In this document: one piece after another, positions 33,385 to 43,303 of the stretch | Position numbering within the stretch: the first letter of the stretch is position 1 | Layout: each line of letters begins with the position of its first letter | DNA from: Symsagittifera roscoffensis | Lineage: Eukaryota; Xenacoelomorpha; Acoela; Convolutidae | DNA length: 64,000 nt | Direction of reading: 5' to 3' | NCBI RefSeq assembly: GCF_963678635.1 | Contig: NC_087063.1 | Coordinates: 15,383,006 to 15,447,005, forward strand | Notes under the pieces: generated by a model | Databases searched by the model: none | What the model saw: the letters and a program-made list of their open reading frames with translations, nothing else | Told to the model about the DNA's origin: nothing | Position numbers and translations under genes: made by a program

Positions 33385-36300
33385 TTACTTTTTAAATTCT
33401 ACTTTCTTTAATATTTTAGATTGGGGGATGAACATTTTGTAGTTTTTACGTGGTTGATTTCGGAGTCTTGTTGTTTTTCTATGTTCAGATTTGTCTATTT
33501 CTTCTTGGGGTATTATTTGTTCTGTCATTTTTCTATTTTTTCTTTGTTTTGGAGATTCTTTATGGTTTTGTGTATTGTTTTTGGTGGCGGTTGGTTTTGT
33601 GTTTTGATTTTCGGTGGGGTTATCATTTTGTTCTGTGTTTTTCAGATGTGGTTCATTTTGAATGATTTTTAATCCTGTGAAAGAATATAATTGAGTTAAT
33701 TCGCGGAGTGCGTATTCTTTTGGGTAATAAGGTAATAGGTTGTTTCGATGTTGAACGATTTCTTTTGTGTTTGAGTCGGTAATTTTATATGTGACATCAG
33801 TGGGTTTTGCAATTATTTGGTATGGTCCTTTTCGAAGGGGTTGTAATTTTTTAGAAATTCCTTTTTGAGTATTAAAATTAGGTATTAAAACAAATGTTCC
33901 AATTTTTAAATCGGAGGCTGGTGTAAAACGTGAATTGATTTGTTCATTGATGTTTTGTCTTTGTAATAACTTTTTTGTTATTTTTTGATAAATTTCATTG
34001 TGTTTTTTATCTCTATTTAGAATCCATTCGGTGTGTGTACCGGAGGCTAGTTTAAGAATTTGTGGGTGATGAAAATGATCTTCATCGTGTGTATGTAAAG
34101 GTAGGTTATAACAAATTGAGTCTTTATTTGGTTGACAATAACCTTGTGCGTTTTTATGAGAATTTGCTGTAAACATTATTGGTTTGCGTGGCTTTTGGTT
34201 AAAAACCATTTCGTATGGTGACATTCCTAAAGTTGTCGTTATTTGTGAATTATATGCTAAGGGAAATAATTTTACATCTGCTGACCATTCGGTATATTTT
34301 GTATCATTTCCGTTGATGATACATCTAAGATATTCTTGTAATGAACGGTTCATACCTTCGACTAAGCCGTTTGTCCAAGGTGCATGAGATGTACGTGGTT
34401 TGTGTTTAATGTTATATAAATGACATAGTGTGATAATTTCATTATTTATGAATTCTGTACCGTTGTCTGTAACTAAAATTTCTGGTAGTCCGAATTTTGC
34501 TATCCAGTGTTCATAGAGTGTTGTGTAAGCGTAATAAGCGTTACAATGTGGTACTGGGTTAAGTGCTACATAATGTGTAAATGCGTCAACAATTACCATA
34601 ATGTAGGAGTTTCCTTCTGATGAGGGTGAAATTGGTCCCTTAGTATCAAATGAGATACGATGGTTAAAGTACAAACTTTGTCCTTTAAAATCTTGTTTTT
34701 GTGCTATTTGTTTTTGATTTGGGTAAGGTTTATTTAGTTGACATACTATACAATCATTGCATAGTACTTTTATCCAAATTGGTGCATTTGGGAAATAAAA
34801 GTTTTGTATAAAATTTGAATATGTTTTTTCTGATCCAGAGTGTCCTTTAATATTTTGTGTATGTGAAATATTAAAAGCTATAAGAATCATACTTAAAGGG
34901 AGACATGGAACTGTAGATTCATTTAGGTTATACTCTAAAAGGTCTGTATTTTCGTTAATTGTTGTGTTGTTAAATTTGCGAAAGTATCGGAGGAGTGTTT
35001 TGTTTCCTAGAATGGTTGAATCTGCTTTGATAGGTTTAGTTTTATATTTGTGCCATGATTTTAGTTGTCTAATTATCGGGTCAAGATTTTGATATTGTTT
35101 CAGTGTTGAAATTGTAATCGTTTCTGTTGGAGGGAGAAAAATGTTTTCAATTTCGAATTTAGATAAGGGTATTGTATCAAGTGGGTCGTGAAGGTCAAAA
35201 ACTTGATTTATTGTGTATTTTGAATCATTTGTTTGTGGTCCTGATAAATTTATTTTATCAGTTAAATCTTCTTTTTCAATTAGTGGAAAATGGTCTTTTT
35301 TATGCGGGTGTTGTTTTGTTCGTTTTTGTTGGGTGTTATTTTTGATCCATTGAGAATATGGGATTGGTTTGAAAGTTGATGTTCCAAGTAGATCAACTTC
35401 ATAATGATTATTTTGACAATCTAAATAAAGTGGGAAATGTTGTAAATTATTTATTTGTGATTGTTCAATATCAGTTTTTACTGCATATTTGCATTCCAAT
35501 CGGGGTGATGTTTCGTTTTCTGCAAGGTAGAATTTTATGTTTTTGGGTATTTCAACTGTTGTTTTTCGTGTAAGTAATTCAGGTGGTGTATTTCGACTTA
35601 AGGTGTCTGGTAATGCAAGATTTTTTCCTGCAGTCCAAACTATATGTAAGTTTGGAAATTTCATTAGAATTAGTTGAAATCTGTAAACTCGGTGGTTTGG
35701 GTTAGATTTTTGTGTAAAGAGAAAGATGATTGGTTTATGGTCTGTGAATAGAACTGTTGGATGTTTTGATCCAAGTATCAGAAATTCATATTCTGTCAGT
35801 GTATATATTATGGCTGTACATTCTCTCATTAGAGTTGAGAGTCGTAGCTCTGCTTGAGTGAATAATCGAGAATTTGCTGATATGAGGTTCATTTTATTTG
35901 TACCATTATGTGATTGTAATAGTGCTGCACCGATGCCAAAGTTCGAAGCATCGCACATTGCATAAAATGGTTGATTTGAGTCTGGAATTGTGTTTGAAAT
36001 TTGTTCAGTTAAAAGTTTCTTTATTTCTTCAAATCGTGTTTGATGTTCTGTGTTCCATTCAAAATTATTTTGTTGTCTAAGGATGTTATAAAATGGTCGT
36101 AGATATAATTGCATTTTATAAACATATTTACTTAAAAAGTTTAACATTCCAAGAAATTCTTGGATTTTCTTTTTATTTGTTGGTGGTTGAAGTTTTTGAA
36201 TAGCGTCAATGCGTGATTTCAATGGAGTGATTGTTTTTCTTTCTATATTATGTCCTAAGAATTTAACTCTTGTCAAAAAGAAGTGTGATTTATCGGGGGC

Positions 36301-39300
36301 GGCCTTCAGATTTTCGTTCTGAAGTATTTGGTGATATTTTTCTAAAACATTGAACATTTCGTCTTTTGTTTGTGATTGCATAAAAACATCGTCTAAATAG
36401 GTGATTGCGTTTTTCTTGAGTATTAGTGGTCTAAAAATTTTGCTCATAAAAGCTGAAAATGCTGCTGGTCCTATGGATATTCCATAGAATAAGCGGTTGA
36501 ATTCATATTGTTGGTTTCCTATAACAAATTGTGTTAAACGTCGTGATTGCTCATCTAGTGGCATTTGATTGTATGCACTATTCATATCGGCGGTTGTAAA
36601 GTATTTGCCGTTTATTTTTGTTAAAATAACTTGTATTGGTTCAATGGGCCAATTACATTTTGATTCATCTATGAGTGAATTAAGGTATCTAGCGTCGAGA
36701 ACGATTTTTAATGATTCTCCTTTAGTTAGAATGATAACGGGGTTGATAAATGTGTTGCCTTTTGGTTGTTCTTCTTTATTAACTGGTGATATAATGTTGT
36801 ATTGTTCTAAAATATCGAGTAATCTGTTCACTTTATCATGTAAGTGAATTGGTACTTTACTTGCTCTCTGTTTTTTGAAAACTGCGTCTGGTTTTAACGG
36901 GAGATGTAGTGATGAACTGATTTTGCCAACATCAAATTTGGATGTTGCATAGACTGATGAATATTTAATTAGCTGTTTGGCTAACTTTTCGAATTCGTCT
37001 TGTGTTATTTGTGAATGTTGGAAATTAAACATTGTTAAAAATTTCTGTTGATCTTCTGTGTAGTTACCTATGTTGAATGTAGGTTTGAAATATGGGGTTT
37101 TTGTGAAATAATCCGTATTTCTGTTTTCATTACTTATTATGTTATTTATAGATAATTCTTCATTAAGAATTGTGGATTGACAAATATCTAATAATTGAAG
37201 TATATTATTTACGCGATAGGCTTTTTCGTGTATTGGTGATATTGTAGCGTTGGTTTCGCAGTATCCTAAAAGTCCTAAAGGTAATGTTACTTGGTAAGGT
37301 GTGTTGTTATAGACATGTAAAGAAATGATATCGGAATTCGAATTTTTCAAATATTTTATGGATGAGATTGTGATTTTGAAAAATTTATGAATAGGTTTGA
37401 ATTCAAATTCTGACATATAAAATTTTTGTTTGTTTTGTTCTTTATCATATTGGTGAACTTGTTTGATTGAAAAATTATAGATATTTCCTGATAGTGGTTT
37501 TAGGTGTTTTCTTTGTTTGTTAACTATCGGGTAGAATTTTGAAAAGAATGGTGGTTGTTTATTTAATCTTTGAAAAAATGTTAAGGATGTTTCTTTTGTT
37601 TTTGTATATTTATCTTTGATTAATATTTTACTATTTAGTATGTTAATTGTTGGTATATACTTCGAAATAAATGGTATTCCAATGATATTATATTTAATGT
37701 CAGTGATATGGAATATTTGTTTAAATGGCTTATTTAAAATTTTGCTTTGTTCCATTGTTCTGGTGGGGAGGAGAAATAATTGGATTTTTCCGTAGTTTAT
37801 CAATGTTGATCCTTGTGCTGTTGCTAACTTACTGGAGGTTTCAAGAGGTATTAACTTTGGGTGTAAAGTTTTTATTTCATTCCATGTGGGGATGTTTATT
37901 ATGTTTGATTCTGCTCCTGAATCAATTAAAAAATCTATTTCAAGGTCTGGTGGTTGAAATTCTTTATTTCTTGGGCTTTCTAAGAGAAATGGTATTGTCC
38001 AAATTTTTTCTTTGGGTTGTTTTTTTTGTATATTTTGATAAATGTGGTTTGTATTCAAGCATTTTGTTTTGGTATTTTTATTGGTTTGATCTGTAGTGTT
38101 AATCTCGTTTGTTTCTTGCGTCGTTGGTGTGGAATTTATGGGTGTAGTGTAATAATTTTGAAGAAATTCTGATTGATTTTCATATATGTGTGATGAAAAG
38201 GGTTGTTCATATATGACAGATTCATAGTCATTTTCGACTTTTATCATATTGATAGAAAGAGTGTTTTCTGTATCACTTTCTGAATCTGATGATGTACAGT
38301 TTATTTGATTGAGTTGTAACGTATCAGTTACTGTGTCATCAATACCTGGAGGGTCTGATGTTGTTTCTGGGTTAGACTGTACTTGATTGATTTGTCTTTG
38401 ATGTTTAGGTGTACTACTTCTGTGGCGATTATTAGAATTATTATAGTTATTATTATTCCGGTGTGGTGATTGGGAATAATTTCTATAACGATTATTATAA
38501 CTTGGGTGTCGATTTTGTGAATTATTTCGCGATCTGTTTTGGTAATTATTGTTTGGTCTGTTATAGTTCGATCTATTATATGAGTTATTCCTTGATTGAC
38601 TGTTCGGGTAATTCTGGTTTCGGTTGTTTGAATAACTTCTATTTCGATTATAGGAGTAGTTTCTATTCCTATTGTATGATGAATTTCGTGATTGGTTGTT
38701 TGGATAGTAGTTATTTCTTGATTGGGAATTAGATCTAGAAACAAATCGTTGTGTATTTGAATTTGATCTGGAGTAGTTATTTCGACTATTTGGTCTATTG
38801 TAGTGATTTTGTGATGAATTATACGTGTTTCTTCGTTCTGGTGATCTTCCTCTATAACTTGAGTTATATGGTGATTGATTTCTTGTATAATTTGTATTGT
38901 TCGGGAGTGGTTTTCCTGAACTGTTGTTGCTGTGGACTGTTTTGTTCGGTAGATTTTGATCTTTTTTCATGTATTGATAGAATGATTTATTTGGTTCTTT
39001 ATATTTTTGAGGTTTATTTTGATTATCTTGCTGTTTTTGTCTACATTCGGAAATACTATGTCCGTATCGTCGGCAATAATTACACCATTTTTTGAAAGAT
39101 GGTTTGCCTTTAAAGTTTGGGTTCTTTTCGTAGATATTGAGTATTTCAGTGATTTTTTCAACGAGGTCTGTCTCTGATTCCTGTATATTATTAATATTAG
39201 TGGGAGTCGTTTCAATTTTGTTAACGTATTGTAATTTCAGATTTTCCGTTTCTTCTAGTTTCATCGTGATTTCTGCTTGTTCTAATTTGTCTACTAGTTT

Positions 39301-41607
39301 TCGAAAATCTAAATCGGGTTCTCGAATTGAAGAAGGATGGGATGCTCTCTTTTTTATTGCTATTTTCCTTAGTTGTGGTGTTAAGGTCATCATTAAGATT
39401 TCTGTCATCTTTGTGTTTTTATAGTCATGTGTATTTAATGAATATGCTTTTCGAACTAGTGTTTCGATTCGTACTGCTATTTGCTTGATGGTTTCGTTTG
39501 GTAATCTGCGAATTTCATTACATAAAACTCTTTGTTGTTGTTTGTTTCTTTCGGAGTCAAACATTTTTGAAAATTCTTGTGTAAATCTTTTCCAGTTTGA
39601 TTTTATTTCTAGAGGTAGTACTGAAAACCATTTTTGGGCTGCGCCATCTAAGGTTGTTTGTATTAACGCTGTGCGTCGATGTATCCAGTTTTGATGTAGT
39701 GGCGTATTAATGGGTTCAGGTCCAATATTTAAAATCAGGTTTGCTGTTACTGCATTTAAATAATCTTCTACAGAGTATTCAGGGTCTGTTCCTGTGAAAA
39801 CCATTAAAGGTTTGTTTGATGTTATTGATGATCCACCCATAAGGTATGGATTCATTGTCATTTGTAATGATTCTGCTGCATTTGGCATTTGAGAAAAATT
39901 TGAAAGTTGGTTTCTTGTTATCTCATGTTGTTGGAGATAATATGGGAGTGGTATTTCATTTTGCATTTGTGATGCTTGATACGAGTGTGCAGTCATTGGA
40001 TTTTGTTGTTGAATTGGTTGAAAGGATTGTGTATTAATTAAATTTTGTTGTTGAATTGGTTGTTGATGTTGTGCATCTATTGATTGTGGAGAAAAATTTC
40101 TATGATTTGTACGTGTTCTCTGTATTCCTTGTCTACGATATTCTTGAGTATTTGGTGCAAATATATCTGGTTGTAAGAAATCATCATCTGAGGATAAATA
40201 ATCCATTTGATAAGATGTTTGTTTTTTATTTTTATTTTGTTGAAAAAATGGGTAATTTTCACTGTGATCCCGTGGAGGATTTGTTTGGAAATTTGTTGAA
40301 TTAGGTTGGGTCATTGGGTTATCCCAATTTCGAGATCTTGTATATTGGTTAAAATTCCTTTGTGGTTGATTACATGTTTTTGATGGATGTGTATAATTAT
40401 AATTATGGTCTGTAAAGTTGTTTCTAGTGAATGTTTTGCGTGTTTTTGATGGTATTGTCATGGGTCTGTATGTTTGGTAATCCATATGTGAATATTTAGG
40501 GGCAACCGAAGGTTTAACGGTTGATTGTAAGGTTACCTGTGTTTGTGAAGGATTTGTATTTCTTGGTGTTGTTAAATTTGGGCGTATTGGTGAAATACTT
40601 TGTTGTGTAGTTGTTGTGTGTACAATTTCTTCATTTATGAAGTGTGATGGTGTCTGGATATCTTGTTGAGTAAGATTCCTAGTTCCATTGAGGTTTTCAT
40701 TGTGTATAATTGTAGAGTTTAAACTATTATTTTGTGTATCGGGCAAAAATGTATTATAGTTTAATGGTGTTGCATCAATGGTTAATGGTATTACTTTTAC
40801 ATAATCTCTTTTGTAAGATATCGTACTTATTGCTTGACTTGAGATTGATTGTGGGAAGCTTATAAATGCGGGATGAGACCATTCGGGGTCCCAAACATAA
40901 TCTGATTGTTCTGTGATAGCGGTATCATCGTTCGAGTTTTGGGGTCTAAAATTTTTTCTTGCTTGTGCAATTAAATCAATATTGTGTGTGAAGTAATCTA
41001 TTATGAACCATGCCAAAATTTTTTGTAGATCGTGTTTTGTATGTTGTGAAACGTCGTCTTTCGTGAAATTTTCTTTAATGATGTTTAAATAACTAGAGAG
41101 TAGTGTGATTTCATGTCGTACTTTCAAATGTTTAGATGTTTCTTTTGGTGAGACATTTGTTATTGGGATTTCGTTTTCTAATATCGAAATATAACTATAT
41201 ATTATTGCGAAAACTTCATTGGTGAATATGGAGTTTGCTCTTTGTGAGTTATGGTATTGGATGCTTTTTATATATTCTGAAAAAATTTTTGAAAATTCTA
41301 AATCAAGATCGTCTGTTTGAATTGTATATTTTCTATTATTATGGTTTGGTGAGGTGAATTCTATGGAGTAGATTCCATACTGTTGTGTTATGTTGCATAT
41401 ATCTTTTAAGTAGTGGTCTATGATTTGTCTTTTGATTTTTACATCTGGGAACTCTGTTTTACATGGACTAATTCCGGGTTCAAATAAATTTACGAGTAAA
41501 TTTTGACAAAATATGTGTTGTCCTCTATCAGTATCTGCGTCTACTATAAAAGGAAAGATTTCATCATCATCTGGAGTTTCTTCACCTGGAGTGTGCGTTG
41601 AGCTCAT
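33385..41607 (-). CDS. gag-pol: 2740-aa Gag-Pol polyprotein (Ty3/gypsy)
   Basis: ATG at 41607; no frameshift separates gag and pol. Residues 1-590 are Asn/Gln/Thr-rich. A retrotransposon capsid domain is at about 600-800 (AAQKWF, MTLTPQLR). A CX2CX4HX4C knuckle starts at Cys842. An Asn/Arg/Ser/Tyr-rich stretch follows at about 890-1090. The protease active site is DSGA at 1229-1232. RT spans about 1600-1790 with YLDD at 1737-1740; RNase H is at about 1870-2000 (CDASNFGIGAAL, FTDHKPI). Integrase has the zinc module (first CxxC Cys 2283) and Asp2321, Asp2381, Glu2417 (35 residues between the last two). A GPY/F-like motif (KGPYQI) is near 2596. All catalytic residues are present, so it may be active. 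Confidence 0.97.
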   Translation of the reverse strand: MSSTHTPGEETPDDDEIFPFIVDADTDRGQHIFCQNLLVNLFEPGISPCKTEFPDVKIKRQIIDHYLKDICNITQQYGIYSIEFTSPNHNNRKYTIQTDDLDLEFSKIFSEYIKSIQYHNSQRANSIFTNEVFAIIYSYISILENEIPITNVSPKETSKHLKVRHEITLLSSYLNIIKENFTKDDVSQHTKHDLQKILAWFIIDYFTHNIDLIAQARKNFRPQNSNDDTAITEQSDYVWDPEWSHPAFISFPQSISSQAISTISYKRDYVKVIPLTIDATPLNYNTFLPDTQNNSLNSTIIHNENLNGTRNLTQQDIQTPSHFINEEIVHTTTTQQSISPIRPNLTTPRNTNPSQTQVTLQSTVKPSVAPKYSHMDYQTYRPMTIPSKTRKTFTRNNFTDHNYNYTHPSKTCNQPQRNFNQYTRSRNWDNPMTQPNSTNFQTNPPRDHSENYPFFQQNKNKKQTSYQMDYLSSDDDFLQPDIFAPNTQEYRRQGIQRTRTNHRNFSPQSIDAQHQQPIQQQNLINTQSFQPIQQQNPMTAHSYQASQMQNEIPLPYYLQQHEITRNQLSNFSQMPNAAESLQMTMNPYLMGGSSITSNKPLMVFTGTDPEYSVEDYLNAVTANLILNIGPEPINTPLHQNWIHRRTALIQTTLDGAAQKWFSVLPLEIKSNWKRFTQEFSKMFDSERNKQQQRVLCNEIRRLPNETIKQIAVRIETLVRKAYSLNTHDYKNTKMTEILMMTLTPQLRKIAIKKRASHPSSIREPDLDFRKLVDKLEQAEITMKLEETENLKLQYVNKIETTPTNINNIQESETDLVEKITEILNIYEKNPNFKGKPSFKKWCNYCRRYGHSISECRQKQQDNQNKPQKYKEPNKSFYQYMKKDQNLPNKTVHSNNSSGKPLPNNTNYTRNQSPYNSSYRGRSPERRNTYNSSQNHYNRPNSRNNYSRSNSNTQRFVSRSNSQSRNNYYPNNQSRNSSYNRNRNYSYNRNRSYSNNRNQNYPNSQSRNNSYNRSNYNRPNNNYQNRSRNNSQNRHPSYNNRYRNYSQSPHRNNNNYNNSNNRHRSSTPKHQRQINQVQSNPETTSDPPGIDDTVTDTLQLNQINCTSSDSESDTENTLSINMIKVENDYESVIYEQPFSSHIYENQSEFLQNYYTTPINSTPTTQETNEINTTDQTNKNTKTKCLNTNHIYQNIQKKQPKEKIWTIPFLLESPRNKEFQPPDLEIDFLIDSGAESNIINIPTWNEIKTLHPKLIPLETSSKLATAQGSTLINYGKIQLFLLPTRTMEQSKILNKPFKQIFHITDIKYNIIGIPFISKYIPTINILNSKILIKDKYTKTKETSLTFFQRLNKQPPFFSKFYPIVNKQRKHLKPLSGNIYNFSIKQVHQYDKEQNKQKFYMSEFEFKPIHKFFKITISSIKYLKNSNSDIISLHVYNNTPYQVTLPLGLLGYCETNATISPIHEKAYRVNNILQLLDICQSTILNEELSINNIISNENRNTDYFTKTPYFKPTFNIGNYTEDQQKFLTMFNFQHSQITQDEFEKLAKQLIKYSSVYATSKFDVGKISSSLHLPLKPDAVFKKQRASKVPIHLHDKVNRLLDILEQYNIISPVNKEEQPKGNTFINPVIILTKGESLKIVLDARYLNSLIDESKCNWPIEPIQVILTKINGKYFTTADMNSAYNQMPLDEQSRRLTQFVIGNQQYEFNRLFYGISIGPAAFSAFMSKIFRPLILKKNAITYLDDVFMQSQTKDEMFNVLEKYHQILQNENLKAAPDKSHFFLTRVKFLGHNIERKTITPLKSRIDAIQKLQPPTNKKKIQEFLGMLNFLSKYVYKMQLYLRPFYNILRQQNNFEWNTEHQTRFEEIKKLLTEQISNTIPDSNQPFYAMCDASNFGIGAALLQSHNGTNKMNLISANSRLFTQAELRLSTLMRECTAIIYTLTEYEFLILGSKHPTVLFTDHKPIIFLFTQKSNPNHRVYRFQLILMKFPNLHIVWTAGKNLALPDTLSRNTPPELLTRKTTVEIPKNIKFYLAENETSPRLECKYAVKTDIEQSQINNLQHFPLYLDCQNNHYEVDLLGTSTFKPIPYSQWIKNNTQQKRTKQHPHKKDHFPLIEKEDLTDKINLSGPQTNDSKYTINQVFDLHDPLDTIPLSKFEIENIFLPPTETITISTLKQYQNLDPIIRQLKSWHKYKTKPIKADSTILGNKTLLRYFRKFNNTTINENTDLLEYNLNESTVPCLPLSMILIAFNISHTQNIKGHSGSEKTYSNFIQNFYFPNAPIWIKVLCNDCIVCQLNKPYPNQKQIAQKQDFKGQSLYFNHRISFDTKGPISPSSEGNSYIMVIVDAFTHYVALNPVPHCNAYYAYTTLYEHWIAKFGLPEILVTDNGTEFINNEIITLCHLYNIKHKPRTSHAPWTNGLVEGMNRSLQEYLRCIINGNDTKYTEWSADVKLFPLAYNSQITTTLGMSPYEMVFNQKPRKPIMFTANSHKNAQGYCQPNKDSICYNLPLHTHDEDHFHHPQILKLASGTHTEWILNRDKKHNEIYQKITKKLLQRQNINEQINSRFTPASDLKIGTFVLIPNFNTQKGISKKLQPLRKGPYQIIAKPTDVTYKITDSNTKEIVQHRNNLLPYYPKEYALRELTQLYSFTGLKIIQNEPHLKNTEQNDNPTENQNTKPTATKNNTQNHKESPKQRKNRKMTEQIIPQEEIDKSEHRKTTRLRNQPRKNYKMFIPQSKILKKVEFKK

Positions 41608-42049
41608 TTTTTCGTTCGATGACTGTTAATATATAATTATTAATGTGTCGAATTGGTTGATTCCAATTGTATAAATGTACTGGTTTGTGTTTGTACTGCT
41701 TTTTTATTCTTCTTTTTCCTCTTTGTGATGAATTTGAAGTTGTTTCTGAGTCAGAGAAATATAATTGATCGTGAATTGGGCAATTTTTATCTATTGATTC
41801 TTTTAGTTTGTAAAGTTCGTCTAAACTGTTGGTTTCTGATTCTGAAAATGCGTTTCGATTTTTTGAAAATCTTTTTCGTGTTATTTGTCTTTGTTTCGTT
41901 ATTATTTTTCTTTTTAGTGTTTGTCGTTTTGTTCGAATGTATCCAACTGTTTGTGTATGAGGTGTGATTACAAGGTCGTATTTTTTGTTATCTATTTCAC
42001 AATTGTGTAAAACGATTGTTTGTTTATTTCCTAGGTTTTTAAATGACAT
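41582..42049 (-). CDS. 155-aa basic ORF overlapping gag start
   Basis: ATG at 42049. It ends 26 bases inside gag-pol in another frame. It is strongly basic in the middle (about residues 40-65, TKRQTLKRKIITKQRQITRK) with a Ser/Glu patch (SESETNS, SDSETTSNSS) and another basic run (RGKRRIKKQYKHKP). It could be an RNA-binding or nuclear protein, or an upstream Gag extension. It is the first sizeable ORF after the leader and so favourably placed for translation. No domain is recognised. Confidence 0.55.
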   Translation of the reverse strand: MSFKNLGNKQTIVLHNCEIDNKKYDLVITPHTQTVGYIRTKRQTLKRKIITKQRQITRKRFSKNRNAFSESETNSLDELYKLKESIDKNCPIHDQLYFSDSETTSNSSQRGKRRIKKQYKHKPVHLYNWNQPIRHINNYILTVIERKNELNAHSR

Positions 42050-43283
42050 AAGGTTTAGAATGACGGATGCAAAGGGTTGTTAAATGATTTCTATTTTCCT
42101 AAACTGTTAGTTCTTACGATTTTTTGGTTAGCTTAACCTGGGTCTGTTTGTTCAGGGTTGGAGAGAAAAGTATATCGATTCCGAAGAATGATTTTTTACT
42201 TTCTCGTGGCTAGTATAAGTTAAGGTGTTAACTTACTTAATCTTACTTAGGGGTAGTGATTGTGTTCAAGGGTTGGAGAATAGTAAATCGATCCACAAGG
42301 TTCAGGTATAATTAGAACGCGAGTAGTTCGTTAGATACTATTTTAAACTTACTAAGTCTAAGATTTATCCTGGGTCTGGTAAGAGGGGGGGTCAAGTGAA
42401 GGATGAATAACCGAAGTTCTTCACTGTTTATCCTAATTTGAATGATTAGTTTTGTTTAAAAATTTCTATTAGTCTTAGGTCTTTAGAAAGGGTTGGGTAG
42501 TGAATCGACGTTTGAGGTCGTTAGACACTAATTAAGTGGGTGGGGGAGAACAAAGTTGTTCTGTTTGATCCAAGGATAAGCCTTGATGATCAAATTTGAA
42601 ATTTAATTAAGTAGAAAATGATTTAAGATCCAAGGATAAGCCTTGATGATCTGGTTTTAAAATTAAGTGAATTTAAGTTTTATTAAAATTTTAAATGTGT
42701 GTAAAGGAAAGATTTAGTGTTTTGATGATATTAGTGGGTTTATGATTGCTGTTATGTTTTAGATGATGAAGCTGGAACAACAGGATGATTTATGATTACT
42801 AACCATTTATTGTCATGCTACTAATTTTTATTTTTATTTTCCAATAAATATTTTTCAAACATGTTTTGTATAATACTGCAGAGTTTTAGGAAAACGATCT
42901 TAGATCTTTTTATCAATCGTTATTGTATATTAATAAATTTGTTTAGCGCCTGAAATGATTTTGAAGCGTAACTTCAAGGTTTTATGTTTGCAAATGGAAA
43001 TCTAAATTCATTGCAAGTAGTATTCGAAATATAAAAGTTTGTTCTGGCTTTTGCCGAACTATCATATAACTATACGGCAAGTTTCTACTTTGTCGTATGT
43101 CGTCTTTGGTTCGAGGTCTTCTTCCAATTCCGGGTAGTTCTGTTATGGTTCGGAATATTGGCTCTGATCTATTGAGTCGTAGAGACATTTCGATTAAATT
43201 ATTGTCGTATAACATTTTTGTAAATGTTTTTGTCTAATTTCTAATCTATTTTGGTTAATTCTAATCTATTAAGGTCTTGTTCG
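42050..43283 (-). promoter_or_regulatory. long 5' leader with repeated motifs
   Basis: About 1.2 kb between the primer site and the first large ORF. A 24-base sequence around AGGATAAGCCTTGATGATC occurs twice (about 42579-42602 and 42631-42654). A looser motif AGGGTTGG-GA---AAATCGA occurs at about 42154, 42269 and 42488. These could be packaging, dimerisation or promoter elements. A small 77-codon ATG-started ORF (43215-42982) sits near the 5' end. Confidence 0.5.
42982..43215 (-). CDS. 77-aa leader ORF
   Basis: ATG at 43215, about 70 bases inside the primer site. The product (ELPGIGRRPRTKDDIRQSRN in the middle) is basic and unrecognised. It could be a leader peptide or a first coding exon that is spliced to the ATG-less frame at 32360. 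Both ideas are untested. Confidence 0.25.
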   Translation of the reverse strand: MLYDNNLIEMSLRLNRSEPIFRTITELPGIGRRPRTKDDIRQSRNLPYSYMIVRQKPEQTFIFRILLAMNLDFHLQT

Positions 43284-43301
43284 AGACTTATGGTCGCACC
43301 A
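43284..43301 (-). promoter_or_regulatory. primer-binding site
   Basis: On the minus strand TGGTGCGACCATAAGTCT begins two bases inside the LTR end, where a tRNA-complementary site should be. The plus-strand complement ends GGTCGCACCA, an acceptor stem plus CCA. The adjacent GTTCGAGAC resembles a tRNA T-loop, so complementarity may run past 18 bases. The tRNA could not be identified. Confidence 0.6.
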
Positions 43302-43303
43302 GA

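Noticed and set aside
38328-38744. 138-codon minus-strand ORF of Ile/Thr repeats
   Set aside because: An alternative frame of the Asn/Arg/Ser/Tyr-rich repeat in Gag.
33421-41967. Many plus-strand ORFs opposite gag-pol (up to 123 codons)
   Set aside because: Low-complexity Phe/Leu/Cys-rich antisense frames with no features.
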